Positions 1-13,639 of a stretch of 64,000 nucleotides of DNA are shown piece by piece (the first letter of the stretch is position 1; every line of letters starts with the position of its first letter). A program made the position numbers and the translations under genes. The notes below the pieces were generated by a model. It saw only the letters and a program-made list of their open reading frames with translations, was not told where the DNA came from and ran no database searches. Source of the DNA: Ephydatia muelleri (Eukaryota; Porifera; Demospongiae; Spongillida; Spongillidae); NCBI GenBank assembly GCA_013339895.1, contig JABACO010000011.1, positions 2,123,746 to 2,187,745 of the forward strand, in the 5' to 3' direction.

Positions 1-51
1 CACATCAGTAGCACACAGCACTTAAAAATCTGCTCAAACATAATTAAACCT

Positions 52-413
52 TCACCCATGATGTAAACCTTCACTCATGTGGTCGCATGTAAATATCAGC
101 TGGTTTCTGTTTGATACCAGGAAGAACGTATGGTTTCTTCGAATGATTGCCTGAGACGCCATGCAAAAGATTGTATCATAAATAGTGGTGCCATGTGACA
201 TCTTGCTACCCTGATCATGATAGCAAAGTGGACACTTACAAATACCATCTGCCCCCAATGACCATCTAGATACAGCTCTCCATTCATGTGGTGAAAGTGA
301 TTGACATTGAGAGCCACTGGAAGCCGTGTCAAAGTATGTGGAGCAGAGACTGCCATTAGTCTGGCTCTGTCAACTGGAAATGAGGTTGAATAGAACAGAG
401 TTTTATAATGCAA
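52..413 (-). pseudogene. Decayed retroelement C-terminal region (relic)
   Basis: Read on the minus strand, the segment gives a stretch with the motif PVDRARLMAVSAPHT, then after a frame change a CPLC pair. The same kind of motif (ADRARLLSVSSPFA followed by CSLC) is seen in the intact ORF at 54752-55612 of this window, so this is probably an older, frameshifted relative. It lacks the downstream nuclease-like part and stops at the window edge. The similarity is short; a chance match is not excluded. Confidence 0.35.
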
Positions 414-436
414 ATCATCAATGGTGGATGAAAGTT

Positions 437-3060
<2,624 letters not shown>

Positions 3061-3083
3061 CAGATGCCATATCTTTTTTCAGA

Positions 3084-4953
3084 TGGCTGTTAAGTTGACC
3101 CAGGACTTTGGTGAGCTGATTGAGACCTATGAAGATGAGTTAAATGAAGAGATGATACTTAAAGGACCACTAAGAAGAGGACTAGCTATGCAGTTGTACT
3201 CAAAAGTTGGAAGAACTGAGTATTTGAGACTGCTACCTCAGTAGCTCATATCTTGAATCTGAATAACATTTCATAGAACCAAAATATTGATACTTTAAAA
3301 ACATCTATTGGTAAGTTGTGCAAAAAACTGTATGCAAAAAAAAATTAACTAGAAATTGGGAAGCTATTGTGCAAAGTCTAAGTGATGATATGTGATACCA
3401 ATGTCAGAGTTGCCTCAGCATATCCCAATAGAAATACCCCATGCCACCCACTGCTAAGATTAGAAGTACATCAAAAGTATACAATGGTATACAAAGTTGC
3501 ACATGTGGCAGTGATTGGGCAGTGGCAAATGTTATATATGGACTAACCAAGATGCAGTTTGAACAGGGTACAGGAGACCCAAGTGGTTTTAAGCACTTTT
3601 AAATCATGAAAATATAAAGCCAGGGACTGTTATTCAATATGTAGGAAATCAATTCAATGTCTTATTTTATTTGGCTAGAAATTTTTTTTAAGATTAAAGA
3701 GAGGTTATTGAATTATCTGTTACTGCATAAACAGTTTGAAGTCTAGCTTAATTAATAATTTGCAGAATACTTCAGTTAAGAGTACTAGGATTAATTGGAA
3801 AATTTATCACCGGGCCTTGGATGAAGATCTTTTACAGTAATAGTGAATGTAAGGCTAACCTTGAAATAGTACCCATGATAAAGATGTGCACTATGACATT
3901 GTGGGACCTGATACAGAAACCAAATTTCCTTCTAAATGCAACATCAAATGTCTTTGGAAAGAAGCTAAGTCAAGAGGATGAGACTCTATTGTGTTTACAA
4001 GCACAATTATCAAGCAATGAGGAATCCCAATTTCATGAAGTTAAGAAGTTGGCTGTAAGAAGCACTCTTTATGAGCTTGGCTGTAAGAAGCACTCTTGAG
4101 CAGCAGTTGGAGCCATACTTGCATGGTTCTTTAAGAAGTCAAGCTGCTCCAGTGCATCATATGCTATCTGAATAGACTCTTGGTCTTGTTGATTACCACG
4201 TTCAGCATGCAGGCTTCATTGATGGGAAAATTAAATGTACGAAAAATCAAGCACTATCCTGGCTTCAGGGCAAAGCTGATGAAAAACTCATCTTGTTTGC
4301 AATAAAGAGAGCAAGATTTAAATGGCAAAAAGAAAAGCCAATGATGAGAATAAAAATACATTCCAGACTTCAAGAAGAGCAAAGCAAGTGAGATAAAGTT
4401 TCTAGAGGCAAAACTGAAAAAATAAATAAAATTAAAGTCTATACAATACAAATATACACATCAAACACAGACAGGTACAGTTCTACACTCTTCGGAGAAT
4501 GGCTCTGGCATTTGCTCTAATTAAGCAAATGCTTAAGTTGGAGAACAGGTCGAAAGAAGCCTGTGACTTTGGAAGGGACTTGTGGATTGCAAGCCGAGCA
4601 GCAACTTGTGCTAAAAACAATGAAGCCTCTTTACCCCAAGCCCCATAGGAATCAACTGCTAGAGGGGTTGAGACCCACCCTAGAGCTGAACACTTTTAAT
4701 CGTTGGCCTGGTGTTTCCTGTTCTCCGTTGCCTCTAGGACTGCATATACTTGTTAATGAATGCACAATAGATGAAACCTTTCCTCAAATCTCAACAGATA
4801 CATTGAAATTTATTAGAACAGTAAACGAGTTACTAAGTTAATTATTTCATATTGGACAGTAGATGAAACTGAGGATGATGGAGAAGATGAATCTATTACA
4901 TTGATGCAGTCTGTTACTGATGTCATTCCCAAAGATTTAGTTGTTCTTGTGTA
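3084..4953 (+). pseudogene. Decayed DNA-transposon gene, relative of the 37.3-40.3 kb copy
   Basis: From about 3600 to 4953 the plus strand matches, in order and in several frames, the protein encoded on the minus strand at 37322-38551. Corresponding pieces are KPGTVIQYVGNQFNVLF with IIVRYVGNRFCAMF, LRVLGLIGKFITGPWM with LRALGLIGKLVTGPWM, LGLVDYHVQHAGFIDGKIK with LGLAYYLFRKATSMKVGFLD, and the acidic tail VDETEDDGEDE with WKSDEDEEDGEN. Many stops and frameshifts break it, so it is not functional. The short ORF at 3084-3244 follows a good acceptor-like TTTTTTCAG and could be an N-terminal piece, but I cannot align it convincingly. It is an older, independently decayed copy of the same mobile family, in opposite orientation. 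Confidence 0.6.
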
Positions 4954-4959
4954 AGTGTG

Positions 4960-5526
4960 TACTATTCATGTGTTTTTATTTATTTATGCATTTTAATGTA
5001 TTCAAACCCAACCCCAATGTCTTTTTGATCATTTATTACTTGGGGTGATTTGGTTAAAACATTCAAACGGACGTCAACAATTTAGTTTCATACATTGATA
5101 AATGCATGTTGAAATTCCAGTATATAAGGAAATAGTATTTGTTCCCAAATCCCATTCTTTGTGTAGGCCTACAATATGCCACTCTTCATTTGAAATTTGG
5201 GATCGAAATGTTAAAAGACAAAAAAGTTATGACCGTTTGAATATCGGCATTATGGGGATCACAGTTAATATAATATTTCCGCATCAATCGCCATACATTG
5301 TTTTATCGGTACTTAAAGGCCCGTTTCTCCGGTTAGGATTAAGCTACAAAAAAAAGGGGAAAAACCATTTTGAAAACCATTCAATGTGGTCTTTAAACTG
5401 ATCCTTTTAGTTATGCGCGAATGTTTGTTTTGTTAAGTCATGAAATACCGGTAGTCGATTAATTGTTTTTAAGATAATATAGCGAGAAATTGCAGTGCAT
5501 TCTTTGTATTTTAAGTCTAAATTTTA
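4960..5526. other. Intergenic, AT rich
   Basis: Between the decayed transposon gene and the first tandem unit. The 99-codon ORF at 5102-5401 has low-complexity content and no recognisable motif; I see nothing supported here. Confidence 0.45.
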
Positions 5527-5584
5527 CATTTCAATGCAAGCGTTACGTACTAAATTTCCAGTACGTAACGCTTGCATTGAAATG
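5527..5584. repeat. Perfect 25-bp inverted repeat at the left edge of the tandem array
   Basis: Arms 5527-5551 and 5560-5584 are exact reverse complements around an 8-nt AT-rich spacer. The right arm is internal sequence of the 271-bp MITE (at 12859-13130 and 20288-20558), the left arm is the same piece flipped. The MITE's own left end is missing here, so this is a rearrangement joint and not a normal element end. Confidence 0.9.
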
Positions 5585-5746
5585 TATGGCTAATTAAAAA
5601 TTCAGAGCCTTACAACTCCATGACAGATACTCAAATTTTCAGTGCAATGTGTGGAGAGGACATTTCAGACTTCTAGAATATCCCAAAATTTGAAATCTTG
5701 AAAACAAAAAACATGCGTATAGGTCCCTTTCCGCGGAAACGATCCC
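5554..5746. mobile_element. Truncated MITE (right part), unit 1
   Basis: Matches the right three quarters of the complete MITE at 12859-13130 and ends with the same terminal sequence CGCGGAAACGATCCC. The left terminal repeat is replaced by the flipped segment of the 25-bp palindrome. Confidence 0.85.
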
Positions 5747-6184
5747 ATATGTATATTATACATACATACAGTGCATGCGCATGATAAAATGCTATGCATG
5801 TTATAACGTTCCATTCAATTATGCTACAACCTTTAAGAATTAAATAGCAATGCGCAAATATGTACCATAACAATTGAAGGGCGGGATAAACCCGAGGGAC
5901 AGACCCCTCCTTTAATACCCCTCACCCGCTGTGCGCTAGCACTTCCCAGCCCACGCGTCGTTGCATGTCACTATTTAGTCAGGGTATTCCCGAACTCTAT
6001 TGTCCACAGCGGCATGCACGCATCGCAAAGGAAAATAAATAGCTACATATAACAGGTTCTATACGGATATGTGTACACACGGGACACCAACATTTCACCT
6101 CCCAAAACAAAAAAAAACAAGTTTTAAAATAAATTGCAAACCCGTCATATCCTGTTGTTCATTCCATTCATTCGACAGGTCATG

Positions 6185-6194
6185 TATATAAAAG
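6185..6194 (+). promoter_or_regulatory. TATA box of gene A1
   Basis: TATATAAAAG starts 63 bp before the ATG at 6248. A start site about 30 bp downstream would give a very short 5' UTR. Equivalent boxes precede genes A3, B, C and D at a similar distance. Confidence 0.7.
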
Positions 6195-6247
6195 CAATTT
6201 GCCTTCAATAGTTAATCCACAACTTTCCACTGACTGTACATCTTTAC

Positions 6248-7197
6248 ATGATTACTACAATGAAAAGAGTTCTAACTACCATTTTCGTCTTTTTCGGAAC
6301 GTCATTGCTCCTCACGAGTAGTGAGCCACACAAAATAACCCGAGCGACATGCCAGCCTGATGATGTAGAGAAATGGGGACTGGTAAACGGCCTTCAGGTG
6401 TTATTAAAACTAATGGTAAAGCATACTTACTGACTATGAGAGAAATCATTCTTTATTAAATACTCCGTGTTCCGAAGTTGATGAGATTGATTGATTGCGT
6501 TTTTAAATTAAAACTTTATTTTTTTTTTTTTTATATAGCCAAAAAACCAATTGATTTTGGAAAACGTCGCCAAAAACTTTAGCGTCGTTTCCTCTATGAT
6601 CTTTTATGCGCACCTGATCGAGCAGATACAAGCCAGCGACGCGGCACTTGCTAACAACACGATGCTGACAATTTATTCGACCATCCTAAACCTTGCTGCT
6701 CGTGACTCCTGGAGATACGTAAGAGAGCTTCTTTCCAGCCCTCCACCTATAGTCTGACGTAGCCACACCCTCGCCCTTCGCGCATAGCGAGAGCGTGGCT
6801 ATGTCAGACTATCCCTCCATTCATTCCCATTCTCCCGTTCTCTCCTTTCACATCTTTTTGTTTATTCAAATTTAACTCGGGATTACTTTCAAGCAGTAGA
6901 AATTGCATTGCACACATGGGGTCGCTTATTTCAAGTTTTGCTTTAACTTTAATACCGTTGTAGATTGACAGTCAGTTGCCCCCTGCGTATCCTCGGGTCA
7001 ACTGGAATGACCCTGCAGACGTTGTCATGGCTACAATGTCACTGGACCTGAGACAGAAGATCCTAGTACTACAGCGTACCCTTATCGTCGACTGCATCGA
7101 TCATTGCAAATGGGTATGGTGCAAGACTTCGGAGAGCATAAGGCTGACAGCCTATAGAGCTATCGGCTGTGGAAACATAACTGTGTCTTGCAATTAG
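6248..7197 (+). CDS. Gene A1: secreted three-exon protein of unrecognised family, 193 aa
   Basis: Exons 6248-6415, 6539-6718 and 6964-7197; both introns (123 and 245 bp) are GT-AG and phase 0. Exon 1 encodes a signal peptide with a hydrophobic run near residues 9-23 and a Cys at 35, and ends in KLM. A second in-frame ATG at 6260 could also serve as start. Exon 2 (60 codons) looks helical, holds the ANN(T/K) region shared with gene B and ends in SWRY just before the donor. Exon 3 starts IDSQL and holds WNDPADV, then a Cys-rich end with VDCIDHCKWVW and GCGNITVSCN. Family function is unknown; it is presumably extracellular, with likely N-glycosylation at NFS and NIT. Genes C and B share layout and motifs, which supports the exon model. 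It faces the gene B remnant. Confidence 0.82.
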
Positions 7198-8231
7198 CAA
7201 TCATTTGAATTGGTACTATAATTATAGATTCATCTGCGATTATTAAGACATCATTTTTGTAAATTATGCTTATAGCATTTGAAATCAAAGACATTATTAT
7301 GCTATATTTATAGGTAGAAAATTAGCCGTGTACGGTATAGTTGTGCCGGAGTTGTAATTGATGGCCGCATGAAGCGTTACTAGTAGTATACAGCATGCAG
7401 CGCGCACTGCTCTCATGCGCATGGGATGATGTCTTAAATCTCGTTCCCAGGACCGTTGGCCTCTCGATGTATTAAAATTTCTCGATATGCGAAAATACTA
7501 TATATACCGAAATTGTAACTTTTTAACGTGGAAATATTAAGCCCACTTGGAGGCACTGCAAGTGTTGTGCGGTCCCTCAGTCATAGGAGATTTTAATTCC
7601 CACTGTCAAATGCAGGCTGTTAAAACTTTATAATGAATGGATGCATGCAAATGCCGGCCCACATGTACAATGCGGCGCTAAATTATTTATAGGCATAAAT
7701 AGCCGCATAATTATAAATGCAGGATTTGATGTATAGCCGGCACACTTCTGCGTAATCCATATAAGCTATATACACACGTCTTCTTTCTTACAGTATAGGA
7801 TGATCAAGATGAAGGTAGTACGTGTAAGATAAGGGGTAGCGGCATAGAAAGGTACCAAGCATTCCGGGTTGCATCACTGAGAACTGATGTTATACGATCT
7901 AGAATGTGTGATATCTCATTGGATGCGGTTTGAACCATTGCAGTTCTGGTGCTTCGAGGTAAATAGTTTCAAAACGATGAGGAGGCTTCGATTTTGCATT
8001 TAATTTTGTTTCTACGTTGCTACACGAGTCTGCTGATACCCTTTAATGCTTTGAAAAATATGCACGCAAATTGAGATTGAGTTGAATAAAAAATGTCACT
8101 TTTTTTTCTGGGTGGCAATGCAGATGTCATATATACGAACTCGAGGTGGCATGCTTTTGCCGGCAATGTGCTTTTCATCTTTTCTTTGCTACAGGGTCTT
8201 AATCCTAAATATGTACTCAGCATCCTCCCCC
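7198..8231. other. Unassigned spacer between gene A1 and foldback element
   Basis: Present in unit 2 with few differences, and partly in unit 3 where the 819-bp foldback is inserted. Short ORFs on both strands near 8020-8278 show no recognisable motif. No gene supported. Confidence 0.5.
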
Positions 8232-9080
8232 GGTTAGGTCTATTTCACGGAACGGAACGGAACGGAACGCAGGACTAAAACACGGAACACACGGAACGAA
8301 GCACTATCAGTATCATGTCACTGCGCACGCATCTGCACGTGTTCATACTTGTGTGCGTGTGGAGTACTCCATGGCTTTGATCGTATCTTGTTCGCCTCTT
8401 CAAACTTCGGAAGTTTTATCTTTATTGCTAGAGCCTCCTGCAGATTCAATATCAGTGTATAGGCCGGTGAAATGTACAGCGGAAGAAAAATGTAAGGCCA
8501 TGCACAGAGCTTTCTGCCTTCCACCAAAATATGAGAAATGCATATTTACGACGGGAGACAAGTGGTGTATTGCATTACATCTATTTCGCCATGCAAGTTT
8601 CATCTGAATACAACAAAGGACGAATTAACTTCTAATAAGAGCAGTTTGTACAAATCCATTTCTCCTCTAAAGAACAATGCAGCTGTAACTTCAACACATA
8701 GATTTTTGTGATAAGACTTCACCGCAACTTGAACATGCAATCATGTCTTCATCTTTGGTCTTTGGCATTCTACATGAATAATGAACCATGCATAACTGCA
8801 TCGTGGTTGATAACTTTGTCAGAATTTCTGCTTTCTTTTCTAACAGGGAATTCTTCCATAAGCCAAGCACTTAAGCAAATGACGTCTCATCAAGCCCTGA
8901 TCAAAAATGAATTTCTCTGGCTTTTCCCCATAGCAAATAGTAGTGGCATATGCAACTGCAAACAGGCCACAGTATGAACACGTGAGATGCGTGCGCAGTG
9001 ACATGATACTTATAGTGCTTCGTTCCATGGTCCGTGTTTTAGTCCTGCGTTCCGTTCCGTTCCGTGAAATAGACCTAACC
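8232..9080. mobile_element. Foldback element with ACGGA-iterated ends, unit 1
   Basis: Inverted ends of about 120 bp (8232-8355 and 8962-9080). Each begins GGTTAGGTCTATTTCACGGA and then iterates the pentamer ACGGA/GGAAC three to four times before a unique subterminal part. The middle, about 600 bp, has an 84-codon ORF (8353-8607) without recognisable domains, and no transposase. It is a nonautonomous element of unknown superfamily. I could not define a target duplication. Confidence 0.8.
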
Positions 9081-10128
9081 TCCTTCCCCAGTTAATGATG
9101 TTCTCATATTCCAAAACCTGTAGGGAAATAACCATGCTCGTTTTGCCTGATAACACTGGACCAGTTATTGATAGTAGGGTATCTTGTGTCCCCCATTCCA
9201 TTGTACTTGATCAAAAAGGTTTCATGAAAGCTGGAGGCGATTTGAAGAGAGCAAAGCGGTACTGCTCTCAACTGGTGCTTATGGTATTCACATATCGCTT
9301 GTATAATATGCAGAGAGTCCATATACATCTTACTACTGAAAAACTCAATATGAATATCCGCGATGCCTCGCCTCCACTTCATGTGCTGATATGGTCCACG
9401 TGTCTTTTGAAGCTCACGCACGAACACAGCATTTGCGGAGTACATTCAGAGTTACACCAGCAATGTCAAGGGCTATAAATCAAAATGGAATGAAACAACA
9501 ACTTTTCATTTTGCATGTGTGTATAAGGTGTAATGAGCGTCATTGATAAATAGTACTTGTTACATAAATTCTAGGGGTGGATCTCAGGTCTTGTGTCGAT
9601 GTGAAAGGCCTGCTAAATCTCCTCCGTGTAAAAGCTAGGTGCATTGGTGTGTGGATGTTTTTTTTTTTTTGTTGTTGACATTTGCTTAATTGTTTGTGAT
9701 CTACGAAAAGCAAACTCTACAAAAGATCTCCAATATACACCTCCCCCCCCCCCCCCCCCCCCCCATTTTTCCATTTCCCTCGGGTGGCTCTCATATTAAT
9801 ATGGGTTTTAACACTGATATGAGACACGTGCAATAATCAGTCTTGAATTATCTCGCATGCGTGAGAGAGGTCATGCAGCATGCAATATTTGTGACACTTG
9901 CTTTATTGCTTTTAGCAGATATACCGGCAATTTGAATTGCATGATTAAATCTCGTGTAAGGAACTGAAACTGACTCGTTGCATTTGCAATGGCACTTTGT
10001 AACAAGACCTCCTAAAAATTAAAAGGAATGCGCGGAAATTTATTGTGTACGGCATGAGTGTACATTGAATCAGAAATACTTTTAACTGATGCAGGTGTAA
10101 GATCAAGTTTAGTCCTAATTTTTTTCAA
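9081..10128. other. Spacer with T- and C-homopolymers, unit 1
   Basis: Holds a T run (about 9659-9670) and a C run (about 9741-9764). The C run is shorter in unit 2 (about 17166-17179), consistent with slippage. A 113-codon minus ORF (9104-9445) is conserved in unit 2 with an in-frame 9-bp indel, but has no known motif and lies in sequence that unit 3 has lost. Confidence 0.45.
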
Positions 10129-10564
10129 TTAACGGCAGTACGCGAGGTTAGAAGTAAGTGTGCTTAGTTCTTCCGGGATGTTCTGCTTGATCCACTGGCA
10201 GGAATCAAGGCAATCCACGCTCGGAAGCGAGTTGTCAGTATTCGTGATGTCCTGCACAAGCCCCAGCGCCGTAAGTGTTATGCTGACCTCAGCGGGGTCA
10301 GTGCAGTTAATCCTGAAGTCTGCGCCAACGAATGTATTAATCTGTTATTAATTTAATACAGGAGGGAATATTGTGTAAGTCACACAGGAATCACTTGCAC
10401 AACTCACGTAAGAGCAGGCCGCCGTAGTGACGCCATCAAGGACTGCAGAGTAGATGGACAGCTTTGTGTTATTGGCGAAGGTGTCGTCGCTATTCTGAAT
10501 TTGTTGGATAAGCTAGTTGTACTGCTCCATTTTACCCAGAATGCTTAGCGTATCGTATGTGGAG
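10129..10564 (-). pseudogene. Gene B remnant, unit 1 (exons 2 part and 3)
   Basis: Exon 3 (10129-10341) is complete and matches gene B exon 3 at 23585-23797. Exon 2 is present from its donor side (10408) up to 10564, where the match to gene B stops and RAG1-like sequence begins. Exon 2 also contains an in-frame TAG (plus-strand 10513-10515) where intact B reads Tyr. Exon 1 with the signal peptide and the promoter are missing. It is a 5'-truncated, nonsense-bearing pseudogene that would be transcribed only as the tail of the fused upstream gene. Confidence 0.88.
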
Positions 10565-12141
10565 GTGCCAGGTCAACCTGCTTGTCCTGCAACAGTCCAA
10601 CATGATGTATTATGTTGTGTTTAAATTTCTGTTACCTGTGGTTCTCATCAAGGAGCTGAGTGACCTTCTGGATCAGATTTGGTATGAACACAAGTGGGGC
10701 AGCCTGCAGTTCTTCTCCACCAGAGGTTAGTGTAAATGAAAATGGTGCCAGTTCACCCTGTATATTGTCACCCACTATCCTTTTTGAGACATGACGCATT
10801 CTCTCGGGACACATTAGATGCCTTTAGCCACCTGAAATGACATCACATTGTTGGATATCATGGGATGCTTGACTGTAAATGACTTCTACGTACCTTCTAA
10901 GCAGTCGTATCTTATTCCATGGAATAGCAAGCCCTACTTTTATGGCTAATACCTCTGCTGGTCCAATCTTTATTTCATCAGATATGCCTGCCTCCTTTAG
11001 CAAAGACTTCCGTTCTTCATCACTAAGAGAGAGCACTTCACTTTGAAGCAGAGCAGATGGCTCTCCACCACTGACAATCCTTCGAATATCCTGCAACTCA
11101 GAGCATCTCGACTTGAGTGTCCTTGTACATACGGTAGTGGTTGGATTGTGGGCATTGGTTACATGCATGAATGTTATTGGCTATAATGAGTGAGAACATA
11201 AAATTATGTAACAATGGTAACAGTGCATGTTGACACTAAATACGCTTAACTGTTCCCCCTGTAGGAAGTTGAAATACACCTTTTTCAGGTCTGATCCTTT
11301 TGATGAGTTTAGCAGCTGATTGTTGCTCCTCATGTGTAAGTGATGGGGTGCACTCATGATGCTCATAAATAGCAGCCCTCATATCTCTTGTACAGATTGT
11401 GCAGTGGACCAGGACATCCTTCAGCATCGAGAGCACCAGGTTTGATGCTGGCTTAATGTGCATTGGCTCACACGAATAGCAGCAAGGACAATGTACTGAG
11501 CCTGTAGTTGCTACCCAATGTATGATGCACTGGGCGCAAGCCATTGCTTTACAGGGAAGTTCCATAGGCTGTGTTAGAATGTCCAAACACACTGGGCACT
11601 CAAGTTGGTCCAGAACAGACAGATTATCTTTGCTAACGGAGGTCTTGGATAAGAATGCTCAAATGAGATGACTGGGGGAGTCACTCTTATTGACAGATCC
11701 AATGATCATGTTTGGGGTTATTCCTGGTAAGCGCCCTTTAGTGACATTGTGCTGTTTTTCTGCTCCTTTTGCAAGTGCGCCTTTTGCACTTTCATGAAAG
11801 TGCTCACACATCTGTATAATAGCAACATTTCATTTTATGTGGGCACATGTGTAGTCACTTACCTTGCATTCCTGGTCTGAATGCATCTCCCACTGAAAGG
11901 GGGCAGTGCCACATTTGTAGTGAATTTTCCTGTGCATGCCACTATCTAATGCACGTGGACAGAAGTGTTCAGGACGAACTCTGTTGTCATCGTTGTTGGT
12001 ATCAATACCAAAAGCATTGAGCAATTTTGCAGCATGTGCTTTGCACAGAAATATGGTTGATGGACATTTGCTTTTTGCCTTTAACAGCCTTCTGGCACAC
12101 ACCCTGCAGTGTAGCTGCACTTGTGTAATGTGATAATCCAT
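10565..12141 (-). pseudogene. RAG1-N-terminal-like gene, 3'-truncated, unit 1
   Basis: Proposed exons on the minus strand: 12141-11863, 11811 to about 11244, 11180-10894, 10831-10636 and 10586-10565. Exon 1 has a zinc-binding pattern like the RAG1 N-terminal domain (CRVC, HFCPRALD, FQWEMHSDQEC). Exon 2 has a RING-like finger starting ECPVCLDIL and ending CPCC; the usual zinc His in CKHxxC is replaced by Ala (PCKAMACAQC). Exons 3 and 4 match the middle of invertebrate RAG1-N-like proteins as I know them (VGLAIPWNKIRLLRR, GDNI, GGEE). Exon 5 breaks off after RLTWH at the joint with gene B. Defects: an in-frame TGA in exon 2 shared with unit 2, and an 11-bp deletion in exon 4 near 10799. In the family such proteins continue for several hundred residues, so the core is absent. 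Confidence 0.75.
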
Positions 12142-12858
12142 TCCTGATATGTGTTAACAAACGCATGTATAATAAAACAACCGCAACGCGTGTCGTTTAT
12201 TCATATAAAAAACATAGTATTTGGTGTCTATAGAAAATGCGCTAAGGGTTAAGGATTGGAGTTTCTTGTTGTTCCAGGTCTGATGATGAAAGGATAGAAC
12301 GCCTACCTTTATCGGTCGTTCCCGGAGTCCGCTCGAACGAGTCTTGTAACACAACCTCCATTTTCGCTCCCGTGTGACCGTATATAAACAAGTTGCGCAG
12401 TATTGGTTCATTTTATTTGGTGAGTGCGTACCGAGTGTTTAGAATAAAGAAAAGTGTAAATAAAGATTGTACATTATTTATGTACATATTTAAGGGTACC
12501 GACAATGTTGGAACATATGCCTTTCTTAATGAGGTGGTTTCTATTGCTGATTTGGTCGCGTACCGTAATGTTCTAATTATAAACCTAGTTTCCAGCCGCA
12601 AACAGCCGTGTCCCCTGCACGATGTTACTGATACAAATATGTATAACAAGCACGAGACCAGCGATCCCCGCGCGCACCCAGTATGTCGGCACAATTGCAA
12701 CTCTCAGGTCCACTTATCCCACAAGAGTACCCAAATGAAATAGTTTATGTGAGACAGGCTTTAAATTTTTAAATAGAACGCAAAGCGACGGTCGTGGTAT
12801 TAAATTGGATGCAGTCAAACAGATACACGCATGTGAACTGGTAGATCAGTGTTATATT
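12142..12858. other. 5' flank of RAG1-like gene, no gene recognised
   Basis: Same in unit 2. Overlapping ORFs on both strands (12393-12743 +, 12413-12700 -) have no known motif. This stretch may hold the promoter of the minus-strand RAG1-like gene, but I can point to no specific element. Confidence 0.4.
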
Positions 12859-13130
12859 GGATCGTTTCCGCGAAAAGGGCCTTGCGCATACATTATAAAA
12901 TTTCCAGTACGCGCACGTACCTGCATTGAATTGAAAATTTCCAGTACGTAACGCTTGCATTGAAATGTATGGCTAATTAAAAATTCAGAGCCTTACAACT
13001 CCATGACAGATACTCAAATTTTCAGTGCAATGTGTGGAGAGGACATTTCAGACTTCTAGAATATCCCAAAATTTGAAATCTTGAAAACAAAAAACATGCG
13101 TATAGGTCCCCTTTTCGCGGAAACGATCCC
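12859..13130. mobile_element. Complete MITE at the unit 1/unit 2 joint
   Basis: Terminal inverted repeats begin GGATCGTTTCCGCGAAAAGG and end with the mirror (CTTTTCGCGGAAACGATCCC). The 272-bp interior is AT rich and non-coding. Copies occur at 20288-20558 and, more divergent, 43992-44241; a truncated copy is at 5554-5746. The element lies across the unit boundary, which suggests that recombination between MITE copies built the array. Superfamily not known. Confidence 0.88.
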
Positions 13131-13567
13131 ATATGTATATTATACATACATACAGTGCATGAGCATGATAAAATGCTATGCATGTTATAACGTTCCATTC
13201 AATTATGCTACAACCTTTAAGAATTAAATAGCAATGCGCAAATATGTACCATAACAATTGAAGGGCGGGATAAACCCGAGGGACAGACCCCTCCTTTAAT
13301 ACCCCTCACCCGCTGTGCGCTAGCACTTCCCAGCCCACGCGTCGTTGCATGTCACTATTTAGTCAGGGTATTCCCGAACTCTATTGTCTACGGCGGCATG
13401 CACGCATCGCAAAGGAAAATAAATAGCTACATATAACAGGTTCTATACGGATATGTGTACACACGGGACACCAACATTTCACCTCCCAAAACAAAAAAAA
13501 AACAAGTTAAAATAAATTGCAAACCCGTCATATCCTGTTGTTCATTCCATTCATTCGACAGGTCATG

Positions 13568-13577
13568 TATGTAAAAG
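13568..13577 (+). promoter_or_regulatory. Altered TATA box of gene A2
   Basis: Reads TATGTAAAAG where A1 and A3 read TATATAAAAG. It starts 72 bp before the ATG. One substitution at a normally important T/A position may weaken transcription of A2; this is inference. Confidence 0.6.
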
Positions 13578-13639
13578 CAATTTGCCTTCAATAGTTAATC
13601 CACAACTTTCCACTGACTCTACGACGTGTACATCTTTAC

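Larger units (their letters stand above)
5554..12936. repeat. Tandem unit 1 (about 7.4 kb)
   Basis: First of two nearly identical full units (offset 7383 bp to unit 2) and one partial unit. Contents in order: right part of a MITE, gene A1 (+), a foldback element, a C-tract, the 3' part of gene B (-), a truncated RAG1-N-terminal-like gene (-), and about 700 bp of unassigned sequence. Differences from unit 2 are scattered substitutions, small indels and homopolymer lengths, so the duplication is recent. Confidence 0.95.

Noticed and set aside
9104-9445. Minus-strand ORF of 113 codons conserved in unit 2 (16503-16853) with an in-frame indel
   Set aside because: The units are recent duplicates, so conservation is expected without selection; no domain, no splice context, and the region is missing in unit 3.
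12393-12743. 116-codon plus ORF and opposing 95-codon minus ORF
   Set aside because: Overlap each other on opposite strands, no motif, conserved only because of the recent duplication.
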